Shown here piece by piece: positions 1 through 8,687 of a DNA stretch of 64,000 nucleotides. Each line of letters starts with the position of its first letter. Positions within the stretch are counted from its first letter, which is position 1. The DNA lies in NCBI GenBank assembly GCA_014529385.2, contig CM043949.1, positions 113,465,477 through 113,529,476 on the forward strand, in the 5' to 3' direction. The DNA comes from Adiantum capillus-veneris. Taxonomy: Eukaryota > Streptophyta > Polypodiopsida > Polypodiales > Pteridaceae. The position numbers and the translations under genes were made by a program. The notes under the pieces are model-generated. The model saw nothing but the letters and a program-made list of their open reading frames with translations, made no database searches and was not told where the DNA came from.

Positions 1-182
1 TTCTTGCTTAGCATAGCATAATAACACAATAATGAAGATGAAAAAGATGGAAAGCTTAAGCATTGAATCATCGCTCTTGGTATGATATGCATTCCATAGC
101 CAAGAGTGTTGGTGTAGGCTCTCAAATTCTCAACAAGCTTGGAGAAGGAGATGGAGCTCTTGCACTTTTCACTTCACATAAT

Positions 183-207
183 GAGAGAGAGAGAGAGAGA
201 GAGTGAG

Positions 208-272
<65 letters not shown>

Positions 273-283
273 ACCCCCCCCCC

Positions 284-330
<47 letters not shown>
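183..330. repeat. Compound microsatellite (GA)n(GT)15(GA)14-C12-(CT)21
   Basis: GA-rich 183-203, GT at 211-240, GA at 241-269, a run of 12 C at 274-285 and CT at 288-330. The GA and CT arms are mutually complementary around the C run, so the tract can fold as a hairpin. It sits in the R1 repeat where the other R1 copy (about 19850-19890) has only a short GT tract and a short CT-rich stretch. Confidence 0.95.
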
Positions 331-333
<3 letters not shown>

Positions 334-425
334 GTATTCTTTAATTATATCATTTGGACATGTATCCTCTTTTTCCTCTTTGAAAGAAAGAACTTAATTA
401 TTTATTTTTATGCATCTAAATTCTC

Positions 426-452
426 ATTGGACCCCTTTAAATCCTATCCAAT
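426..452 (+). promoter_or_regulatory. ATTGG-N17-CCAAT inverted CCAAT-box pair
   Basis: ATTGG at 426-430 and CCAAT at 448-452, a 27-bp unit. Three more units with exactly the same spacing lie in the other R1 copy (20062, 20124, 20238). CCAAT is the core bound by NF-Y factors; a role in LTR transcription is inference. Confidence 0.5.
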
Positions 453-1008
453 AAGATTTAAGCACATCATGAGGATCCTATGAGGAGGATCTTGACATGT
501 GTCTTTTATGCTTCTTAAGATATCATGGTTGAATTGAACACTTCAAGCATCTAGTCATTTAAGCATGAAAATTGTTTATGCCTCTTGAGATCATGTTTGA
601 ATTGAACACTTCAAGAACCTTGGTCATTTAAGAATGAGAAGCACTTCAAGCTTGGGCAATGTTCCCACAAACACCTTAAGCACCTTAATTAGCAAGCCAA
701 CAAGCACCTCATTCTTGGGTAGGATTCCCACCTCAAGGTCAGCCCTAGCTTGCCTAAGGTCAAAGTACTTTTTAATACTAATTTTTGGAGGTCTTTAATG
801 AAGCTAACCCCGAGGTATTTAAGCTCCATTAGGTAGCATTTCTCTTTAACATACCATCTGTCATTTGGACCCCTTTAACCTTGGCCCTGTGTTGAGATAG
901 ATCCATAAGCACACGTCTATATTCTAACCCTTGTTCCCGTTTATTCTCCCACATTAAATGATCAGTCTAATATGAGAAAATCGTTTGGGTTGGTTAGATA
1001 TTAGATTT

Positions 1009-1356
1009 TATGAAATTACCTCTCTCTTGAAATCATAGTCATCCTCGACTATGAGGTAGAAGAGATAAAGTCTTCGTCATTAGTCTACATTTCTTAGCGA
1101 GTAGATGATCCCTTTTCACCCTACAACATCATTCCAGAATGGATGACTAATCCATTTGGTGCTTTGGAGACATAGCTATCGCAAGCATGTCTGCTCTATC
1201 GTACTCCCAAAGTAGAGTGACAAATTCTCTTTGGTGTTTGAGTGACTCGTCATCACAAACATGATTCTAAGCATGCATACTATTTAAATTTGTGCACAAA
1301 GAGGATTAATCTTATAAGAAAAAAACATTGTTCATTTAGAAAGCATTTATATTTGC
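1009..1356. other. Spacer, nothing recognised
   Basis: No ORF or repeat recognised. On the minus strand it lies just downstream of the chromodomain remnant and may be its 3' untranslated part. The short purine-rich minus-strand stretch at about 1016-1034 could be a decayed polypurine tract, but no LTR start could be placed beside it. Confidence 0.4.
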
Positions 1357-2190
1357 TTACTCTAGTGCAACATTGTAAGCATTGACAAGGTTCACACTAT
1401 CCTTAAGATGTATTCCTTGCATCCATCTAGCATCTTCAAAAGGATAATTTTTGAACTTAATAAGGTACCGTCGGATAATCTTACCATGTCGTAGTACCTT
1501 GTCTTCATGCTGAAGGATAGCTTCCGATTGTAGCACCTCTTCTTGGTCTTCGATTTTTGGAGGGTCTTCAATAAATGGTTCTCTTGGTGGCTCTCCTTTG
1601 GAGGGATTAAGTAGGCTCGCATGAAAAGCATTGTGTATGAGCCAATGGCTGGGCAAATTGATTGGATAAGCCATGCCATTGATTGGCTTCAAAATTTGAA
1701 AAGGACCATAGTATCTTCTTGCTAGTTTAGCATAATACTTTTGATGACTCGTGGGATTTTTGCTTGTTGTTTGCCTCAATCGAGCCTTGGGAAACTTAAG
1801 TAAGACCCAATCATTTTCTTTGAATGTTAACGCCATTCTGTGCTTGACAGAAATAGCTTTCTACCTTTGTTGAGAGATGGATATAAACTCCTTAACCTTT
1901 TGAAAAGATTCTTGTAGATCACAACTATACTCATTGGCAACGAAGATCTTCCCATGTACTTTAAGTAGCAAGGGACTTTTAGGTCTTCCCGCTATGATCT
2001 CAAAAGATGCTTTTCCCGTAGTGGTATGGATAGTATTATTGTACGCATATTCTACAGAGGGTAAGTACTTCTCCCATTGTGAGCATTGATCTACTTCTGT
2101 AAATAAGTCTTTAGTAGATCGAGTATCATAAGATTGGCTATCTTACTTTGGCCATCTGTTTGTGGGTCTAAAGGAGTCTATTGAGTTTGG
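1357..2190 (-). pseudogene. Chromovirus (Ty3/gypsy) integrase C-terminus with chromodomain
   Basis: The intact minus-strand stretch 1836-1357 (159 aa) carries a GPY/F-type integrase tail (RRYYGPFQILKPI, then LPSHWLIHNAFHASLLNP) followed by a chromodomain (RRYLIKFKNYPFEDARWM). Upstream on the same strand to about 2190, broken reading frames give the end of the integrase core, with a degenerate PQTDGQ motif near 2165 and YLPSVEYAYNNTIHTTTGK near 2050. This is the end of a chromovirus polyprotein, in which the chromodomain is thought to steer integration to chromatin. Gag, protease, RT and RNase H are missing, and the piece stops abruptly at about 2190-2205 against the plus-strand remnant of another element. 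It cannot function. Confidence 0.85.
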
Positions 2191-2204
2191 CATATCAAGG
2201 TTAG

Positions 2205-3725
2205 TAGTCAAAGGTGATGCTCTGTTGGTTATCAAGCAGCTTTTGGGCCAATGGCAAGTAAAGAGAGATTCTCTCAAGAATCGTTTTTTTTTCTATAAAG
2301 AAGTTGTTGAAGTTTTTTGAAGAGGTTCAACTCAAACATGTTAGAAGAGAACTGAACCAGGAATCACATCGATTTGCTAGCAGTCGGGTTCAAACTCATG
2401 TGGCGAGTTTGTATGTGGCACCGGCTACTTATACAGGTAGGGAAACTTTAAAAGACATTGATGATTTCTTGAGCACAGGTCAATGTCCTGAAGGGATTTC
2501 CAAGCTACAAAAGAGAAGAATTGTTCAAAGAGCTCAAAATTTCACTCTGGTAGGTGAAGGTCTTATGATGCATGGTCGAGATGGGGTGCTACGTCGAATC
2601 CTTTACAAGGAGGATATTAGTATGGTATTGGAGTAGTTCCACGAAGAGAGCGGACATCAAGGTAAGGATCGGGTCTTGTTTCATATCTTAAGAAGTGGGT
2701 TTTGGTGGCCTTCTATTGTGTGAGATGTGCACTATTGGTGCAAGCCATGCCATCAGTGCCAAGTAATGGGTGAAAGACGACTGGAGCAAGGGGATCTCAT
2801 AGCACATGATTCTTTTGAAAAGTGGGGTTTGGATGCTATTGGTCCATTGCCCAAGTCAGCCACAGCGGTAAAAAGTATATTGTGGTGGCCATAGACTACC
2901 TCACTAGGTGGGTTGAGGATAAAGTTGTAAAAGAGATAAATTCTCATACTATTGCTCAGTTTGTTTTTGATTGCATATGCTATCATTTGGAGTAACTTGA
3001 GTGACTATATTTGATCGTGGACAAGGATCCATAATTAAGTTGGTGCACGCACTAGTAGAGAAGCTGGGTATTCAGCATCAATTTTCATCTCCATACCATC
3101 CACAGTGCAATGGTTTGATGGAAAGTGTGAATGGATAGATAGTCAGGATGCTTACTAAGTACATCTACTAGCAGGATAAAGAGTGGGAATCTAACCTTGA
3201 CAAATGTTTGTGGGCTTACAGGACTTGGTACAAGGTGGCTACCAGCTTTACTCCTTATGAGTTGGTCTATGGCAAGGAAGCAGTATTGCCCGTACATGTG
3301 CAGTTAGGGGTGCTCAAAGGTTTGTGGCGGATTAATAAAGCTCATCAAGATGTTTTTCACGATAATATTATGAGTCTTGAAACTTTGAAGATGGATTGTG
3401 AGGCGGTAATAGTTTTCTATGTGAACCAGCGAGAGAAAAGAGTGGCGAAGTTCAATCAACATTTGCCAGAAAAGCTGATTGAAAAGGGTGATCTAGTGAT
3501 GAAGTACAAGAGCTATCTCAACTTCACATTTTAGAAGAAATTCAAAAAGAAGTGGAACCTTATAACGTCCATCAAGCCTTTCCCAATGGTACCTACGCAT
3601 TGATGAGGATGGATGGTCGCTTTCTCAAGAACACGGTCAATGGTGTGCGTCTCAAGCTTTATTTCGAGAAGGAGTTGGTGCTAGCAGTGCATCGGGTTCT
3701 GATAGAGGGGGTTGGGCAACCAACC
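2205..3725 (+). pseudogene. Tat-like gypsy RNase H end and integrase remnant (element C)
   Basis: Plus-strand frames encode the end of a second (aRNH-type) RNase H (GDALLVIKQLLGQW near 2212, then EEVQLKHVRRELNQESHRFA at 2320-2380), an HHCC zinc finger at about 2636-2770 (FHEESGH, then CKPCHQC), and an integrase core (KWGLDAIGPLP at 2820, FDRG near 3010, YHPQCNGLMESVNG near 3090, LWAYRTWYKVATSFTPYELVYG at 3208-3270). The order and wording match the integrase of gypsy B in this window. It is broken by in-frame stops at 2635, 2721 and 3171 and by frameshifts near 2870 and 2995. It is a dead fragment whose upstream part is gone. Confidence 0.85.
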
Positions 3726-3860
3726 TAAGAAGGCTTCTAATATGCTAGGAATTAAACTATGTACATACAATTGAGTTTTTTTGAGTTATCTCATAGTGTG
3801 CTCAGTGTTTGCAGTTTGTAATGGAATCAAGCTATTTTTTGGTTGAGCATGAATGCTCAA

Positions 3861-3875
3861 CTAGCCGGTGGGCAA
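3861..3875 (+). other. Probable polypurine tract of element C
   Basis: The sequence ctagccggtgggcaa directly precedes TGATGG. The same arrangement (CTAGCC, purines, then TGATGG) borders the 3' LTR of gypsy B on the minus strand at 8563-8585, which supports an LTR start here. Confidence 0.45.
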
Positions 3876-4352
3876 TGATGGTGTAGCCAAAGTTGGTAGA
3901 CCATAGGAGATGGCATGGGCAGGTATGTGCAGGCTAGAAGAAGCATGGCAAAGGACTAGAGCAGTTGTAAAGATCATGGGCTGACAAGTAGCAATGGATA
4001 TGTATGGCTGATGCGGTTTATAGGCCAAGAAAGACTCTAGAGGGGTATAATTTGGGTATCAAATTAAGGAGATTCGAGGTGTAGTCTTTGGGCCTAGATA
4101 TGTAGAGCTTGAGGTGCTAAAGGAGCAGGTCCAAACGGCTCATCAAATAGAGCTATGGAGCCCAAGATATTGGAGTTTGAAAGTGCAGTGTAGTGCAGTG
4201 CAGATTCTTTCCAAGCAGAGCAGCCGGGGATAGGTGTCCCAAGTGGATGTCAGTATATAGGCGTGTAATGCTCAATTTATTTAGCATTCTTGTTTTTTCA
4301 GATTGCAGATCAGAGCTATGGATTGCAAGATATGGGCATTTGAAGTTTTGTC

Positions 4353-4373
4353 GGGGGGGGGGGGGGGGGGGGG
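4353..4373 (+). repeat. Poly-G run (21 G)
   Basis: Twenty-one consecutive G. Such a tract can form a G-quadruplex on the plus strand and is also prone to length error in sequencing. Confidence 0.9.
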
Positions 4374-5323
4374 TCGGGTTGGTGTCCACTTGACCGCATG
4401 GGAAGTCATGCCACCTGGTGTTTTGAAGGCCTTGACAGAGTTCGATAAGGTGCTATGCAATGTATGGAGTTAACAGGAACTAACTGCTCATCAAACGGCG
4501 CCCAGAGCAGAAAGATATAGCAGTTGAACGTCGGGGTGCAGTTGCTCGGAGTTGACCACATATGATTTTCTCACTTTTTCCAACCTTGGTTTGGGGTCTC
4601 AAAGACTCTTGAAGTGCGGCAAGGTCGTGGAGAAGCAAAGCCAATCATGAGAGCTTTTGGTCGGATTTTGCAGCTCGGTAGTCGGATAACCACGTGACAA
4701 TTGGCATGCAAGACAAACAGGGGAATGAAGTTGGGTTGCGTGGGGGTTATAAAAGTCTAAATGAACATTTTTGAAGGCTTGGAGGGAGCTCAGAAGAGCA
4801 TGCCACGTAGGAGTAGGATATCCCATATACCCGAACGGGGCCTCGGACGACGGAATATATAGCCTGGCCCGTGAAGCCTATTGAGGTATCAAAAGGGAGT
4901 GGGAGCTCCTCTTGAGCGTTGGATATGGTGGCCCGCTCAGGGCGTTGAATTAGTGGTGCTTGCAGCTTTGCGTGGGAGGCTGTCTCAGGTATTTTTGGCA
5001 GCAAAGGCAGTGCATTGGTGCGTGCCTGTTTGGGGATGGTTGATAACGTGGTAGTTATGCTTGCGAGAGCCGGATTCACACGTGTCGTAGCCTCACCACC
5101 ATTTTGGAAAGCAAGGCACCCCCCACTAGCAATATCGCTAGTGCTCGGGGAGGGGAGGTGTCCTGCGGCATACAGCCAGACAAGGTGTGTAAGAGAGACA
5201 GTTCGAGAAAGCTCAAAGGTGGCTCAAGGGGCAGTCATGTGGTGGTAAGCGGAAGTTCTAGAGAGAGAGTCTTATGGGAAGGTGCACCATGCAGATGTTT
5301 CCCAAAAGAAGCATGCCAAGCCC

Positions 5324-5331
5324 TATAAAAA
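5324..5331 (+). promoter_or_regulatory. TATA box in element C LTR
   Basis: TATAAAAA in the context gccctataaaaagacatg, inside the probable LTR and on the element's coding strand. This is where an LTR promoter would be expected. No activity can be inferred. Confidence 0.5.
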
Positions 5332-5751
5332 GACATGTAAGTGATTTTCAAAGGGCTTTTTTGCCAGAGAGATTTTTTGAAGGCCTACAAGCTTGTGTAT
5401 TGGAAGCTTGCCATTAAATATGCAAAATTGGTTGTACTATCTCTATATTCAATACTACGAAGCCTTTGCCCCACTTTCTCCTATTGCTTCTCCCCATCCC
5501 CCTCCTTTTCTCTTGCTCTTTGTGTGCTTGTCGATGCTGGCGGAGGTGTTGTTAAGTATGGAGCCTGATTTACCCTTGTAATTTCCTGTGGTAAAAGAGC
5601 ACATTTGTAAGGCCCCCATTATGAGGAGAAGCCATCGTGCGTGAAGGAAAATCACTCACCGGAAACCAAAATTTTCACGGACAAGAATCAGGGGCAACTT
5701 TAAAGGCCTCGGGGATGGAGGCCCCCGAGACTTTTTTTTTCGCCGGAATAT

Positions 5752-5891
5752 TATGGCCGGCCGGCAGTCGGAAAGTGGTCGGAAAACAACCGGTCGGTTG
5801 GCCGATGGCCGGTAGTCAATGGCGGATGGCCGGTGGTCGGAAGTCAATGGCCAGTGGCCGGTGGCCGAATTCAATGGCCGGTGGCCGAATT
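5752..5891 (+). repeat. GGCCGGTGG-type short tandem repeats in S2 LTR
   Basis: Imperfect repeats of GGCCGGTGG alternating with TCAATGGCC and GAATTCAATGG units. The copy of S2 inside copia-2 breaks off within the same repeat tract (39601-39700), so this tract is a likely recombination point. Confidence 0.8.
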
Positions 5892-6016
5892 CAAAAGTGG
5901 ACTTGTCTTCTCAAGGGTGGCCACACATGGGCGGATTGGAGGTCCGATTTGGACTTATTTGCACAAGGGCGGCTACACATGGCTGTCTCTCATAAGAGAG
6001 GGCAGCCCTTTTGGCC

Positions 6017-6023
6017 TATAAAA
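6017..6023 (+). promoter_or_regulatory. TATA box of S2 solo LTR
   Basis: TATAAAA in the context ttggcctataaaaggagg, 467 bp from the LTR start. This is a typical U3 promoter position. Confidence 0.65.
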
Positions 6024-6330
6024 GGAGGCCATTTCTACACACATTTCATATTGTGAAGTTGATGCAACAAGGTGAGTGTGAGGTGGTGAGAGTGAAGCAA
6101 GGCGGGAGCTCCATTAAGGGTATAATCCCTTTGTAAACTACTTCTTGTTTTGAAGTACTAAAGCCATTGAGTGGCTGCTTTCCTGTGGACGTAGCCCACA
6201 TTGGGTGAACCACGTATATCGTGTGTACTCTCTCTCTCTCTCTACTCTATAATCTCGTGTATATAAATCTGTCTCTCTCTATTAAGTAATCTACTCAATT
6301 ATCTATTTAGCTACGTCTTATTTTCTAACA

Positions 6331-6978
6331 GGTGTGTGCCTGCAACGTGAAGTGTGTAACAAAGAGGGTAGAATCGGGGTGCCGTATGAGCCGGGAAGGG
6401 TGAGTTGAGCTATATAGGTGCATTCGTGCTGTGTGGTGTTTCTGCAAGGTAGGAGATTGTTGTTTTGTGTGCAAAGGTGGGTCTGTTAGTGTAAATTAGA
6501 CAATTTAAAGGTGTTATTTGGGAGGCTAGGGGTGCTATGGATACCCTGAGGTGTAGGTAGGCTTTGTGTTGTGTGTCGTGTGTACCTCGTTCTCCCTCTC
6601 CAACGTGCGTGCATAAAAAGCGTTTTTCATTTCACGCCATAGAGACGGTAGAAACATTGTTTTGGTCATAAATCACAAACCGTTATGAATCAGCCCGAAC
6701 CCTTTATGTCAAAGATAAAAAAACATAATTTAGAACATTTTCTCTCGTAGGTGTCATGTAAAAAACACACACAAGCTAGAGATATGGTCAAAAAATAGGT
6801 TGCTGCCCAGTGCACAACCCATTTTTTTGACTTAAGGCTCCTTGGAGAACCACTGTATACCGGATGGGAAAACCCACTTAACCAATTGAAAAGCTTGATG
6901 ATAAATGAATTTAGGTCTCCGTTATCACCTCAAAAATGCAAGTTATTAATCACTCCATAACCGGTTTTACCTACACGC
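6331..6978 (+). other. Non-coding continuation of element C 3' region
   Basis: No ORF or known motif. It lies between the S2 solo LTR and gypsy B and would join 5549 to 16283 if both insertions were removed. It may be the R/U5 part of the element C LTR or DNA beyond it. Confidence 0.35.
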
Positions 6979-7188
6979 TGACGGGAGCGAAGCGAACCCC
7001 GAACCCCGACGGCCTCTAAAACGCCCGGGACCGAATGGCGCGCCTCGAGCCTGTCATGGTAAAGCAAACAGGGGGCACCACCTAGCTTCAACGGCTAGGA
7101 CGCAAACAACACACCACCATAACAAAGTTTTCATCCAAGAGAGATGGATGCTTGGGAGTAATGATGAAAAGGAAAGGGAATGAGATCA

Positions 7189-7243
<55 letters not shown>

Positions 7244-8563
7244 GGGAGGGGGTATAGCGGCTTAGTACTTAGGCATCACAAAAGGATGGCGAATCCGCAC
7301 ACCCTTCATACATACACAAGCTCACTCCAAAACACAAGACTAGGTGGCGATTTCGCACACCTCACATGGGCAAAACATTGCAAGAAAACATACTCACAAA
7401 ACCTCAAGCTTTATTTAGAGAATTAGGCGATGAAATGGGGAGCATAGGGTAGGGGAATGAGAAGGGAGAGAGTGGTAGAGCACATGGCGGATAGGTGGGA
7501 GTTGATGGCGAAGATTCTCACGAGGATTATGGCCAGCATGCTTCATTTAGTTGCCCTTCATCTTCCATAGCCAAGAGTGTAGAGGTCATGCTCAAGACAA
7601 GCATGGTGATTGCGGTGATGGTGATGGTGTGGGTGTGTGTGTGTGTGTGTGCACTAGGCACACACAGTGCATAGTGTGTTCTTTGGTGATGTTGTGTCCT
7701 TAGTGTGATGGTGACCCCTCTTTATATAGGGGAGGAGGGGGGAGAAATTCTAGAATTTAGAAATGAAGAAATCATTATCTACATAGGCCATGTGACTGTG
7801 GGCCCCACTTGTCTGGCTGTGTGTATATGTGCCAGAACAGCAGTCTCATGAGAGAGAGACTAAGAGAGAGAGATGGGTTGATGAAAAAAAGTGAGAGGTG
7901 AAACGGAGAATAAAGTAATTACAAGAGGAGAGAGAGAGGAGTGTGTTCAGAGGTGAATATGTGTGCAGATGTGTGTGAACACAAGAAAAAAGCAGGCAAC
8001 CACCGGGTGGGGATGGGTCTGTGGGCACCTTTTTTAGTGAAACTGAGTGTGTGTGAGTGAGGGGGAGGTTATTTAGATACAAGACAAGAGACATGGCGCC
8101 CTTTAGAGAGAGAGGGGGATATTTGGGTCATGGGATATGATAGGAGAGAGATAGAGGGGGTGGGGTATACTATTTTGGAAGATAGGGTAAGTTGCATGTG
8201 AGTTAGGGTGCATTATTGGTGAGTTATAATGCATTATTGGTGAGAGGTGGGGTAGCTTGAGGGGATGGAGAAACGAGAAAGGACAAGGGGAAGAGAGAGG
8301 GGGTTGACCTTTTGAGTGGAGGAGAGGAAAAGGGATACCCGGCGGGGCAACAGTGAAGAAAAAGGAGGCAAGGTGGGGATGAGCCACCCCGCAGGCATGA
8401 GGTGGCCTATTTTACCTTTCTTATATATTTACATAATCATACTTTATTTTTTTCTTACTTTTTCCAATGCTTTTTTATCACTCCCTCCCTAAGAGGGGGT
8501 TTTCATGGGGTGGGGACGAGAGAAGAGCGGTATGGGAGCTTGGCTTGTGAAAAGCCCCCATCA
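6979..8563 (-). repeat. Gypsy B 3' LTR (left in window)
   Basis: 1585 bp, plus-strand ends TGACGGGAGC and AAAGCCCCCATCA. It differs from the other LTR by roughly thirty substitutions and by repeat-length changes in its (GA)n (7192-7240) and (GT)n (about 7631-7650) tracts. A minus-strand TATATAAAG lies near 7720. Confidence 0.93.
7192..7240. repeat. (GA)n microsatellite inside gypsy B 3' LTR
   Basis: 49 bp of GA. The matching tract in the partner LTR (14919-14961) is 43 bp, so the two have drifted in length since insertion. Confidence 0.95.
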
Positions 8564-8585
8564 TTAGCCCTCCCCTTTTGGCTAG
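8564..8585 (-). other. Polypurine tract of gypsy B
   Basis: Read on the minus strand this is a purine-rich stretch (AAAAGGGGAGGGC core) ending immediately before the 3' LTR start TGATGGGGGC. It is the expected primer for plus-strand synthesis. Confidence 0.75.
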
Positions 8586-8687
8586 AGGCATTCATGTCTC
8601 TAGCTCATCTGTTTGATCATTATTGTCGGAGGTGGTGGTTGATGGTGTGTTCTCATCTGGAATGTCAATTGGTGGAGCCTGGTCAAA

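Larger units (their letters stand above)
1..1008 (+). repeat. LTR-like repeat, family R1, left copy (5' part outside window)
   Basis: This stretch is a diverged relative of the inserted sequence at 19180-20728. Shared landmarks in the same order are a 'tagcatagc' stretch, 'ccaagag.gtgttg.tgtaggct', 'caagcttggag', an ATTGG-N17-CCAAT motif, and near the end 'cccacattaaatgatcag' followed by 'taatatgagaaaatc' and 'ttagatatt'. The homology fades at about 1008. There is no coding sequence; short ORFs at 139-483 are translated microsatellite. An internal imperfect duplication lies at 508-567 and 572-635 (shared core 'ttgaattgaacacttcaag'). No primer site follows the right edge, so it could be a solo LTR, a 3' LTR or a fragment. 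Confidence 0.6.
3876..5549 (+). repeat. Probable 3' LTR of element C, first part
   Basis: Begins TGATGGTGTAGCC after the putative polypurine tract. It is non-coding and contains a 21-base G run and a TATA box at 5324. It is interrupted at 5550 by the S2 solo LTR and appears to continue at 6331-6978 and, after gypsy B, at 16283. The 3' end of this LTR was not found, so its length is unknown. It is probably related in type to the gypsy B LTRs, but no clear sequence identity was seen. Confidence 0.45.
5550..6330 (+). mobile_element. Solo LTR, family S2 (copia-type LTR)
   Basis: A 781-bp sequence starting TGTTAAGTATGG and ending TTTTCTAACA, with TGTT/AACA ends. It is flanked by the perfect 5-bp duplication GGTGT at 5545-5549 and 6331-6335. 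It contains a TATA box at 6017, a GGCCGG-rich variable stretch at 5752-5891, and downstream 'gtagcccacattgggtgaac', wording I associate with the U5 region of plant copia LTRs. No second LTR or internal region is present, so it is a solo LTR left by LTR-LTR recombination. The 5' part of the same family recurs inside copia-2 (39601-39918). A 139-aa reading frame at 5637-6056 falls within the LTR and is not considered a gene. Confidence 0.85.

Noticed and set aside
139-483. Open frames across (GA)n/(GT)n tracts, here and at 34468-34663, 35397-35892, 36664-36918, 41652-42144
   Set aside because: Dinucleotide repeats are open in several frames on both strands and translate to Arg-Glu, Val-Cys or Ser-Leu repeats; no gene signal.
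1009-1356. R1 as the own LTR of the chromovirus fragment at 1357-2190
   Set aside because: R1's ends have the opposite orientation from what a minus-strand element would need, and no clean polypurine/LTR junction is visible.
2205-2640. Chromodomain fragment (1357-2190) and element C integrase as one element
   Set aside because: They lie on opposite strands and belong to different gypsy lineages (chromovirus versus Tat); only the junction is shared.
5637-6056. 139-aa frame in the S2 solo LTR
   Set aside because: It lies fully within an LTR, covers the TATA box and is made of GGCCGG repeat translation. The start recurs in copia-2 only because the LTR piece does.
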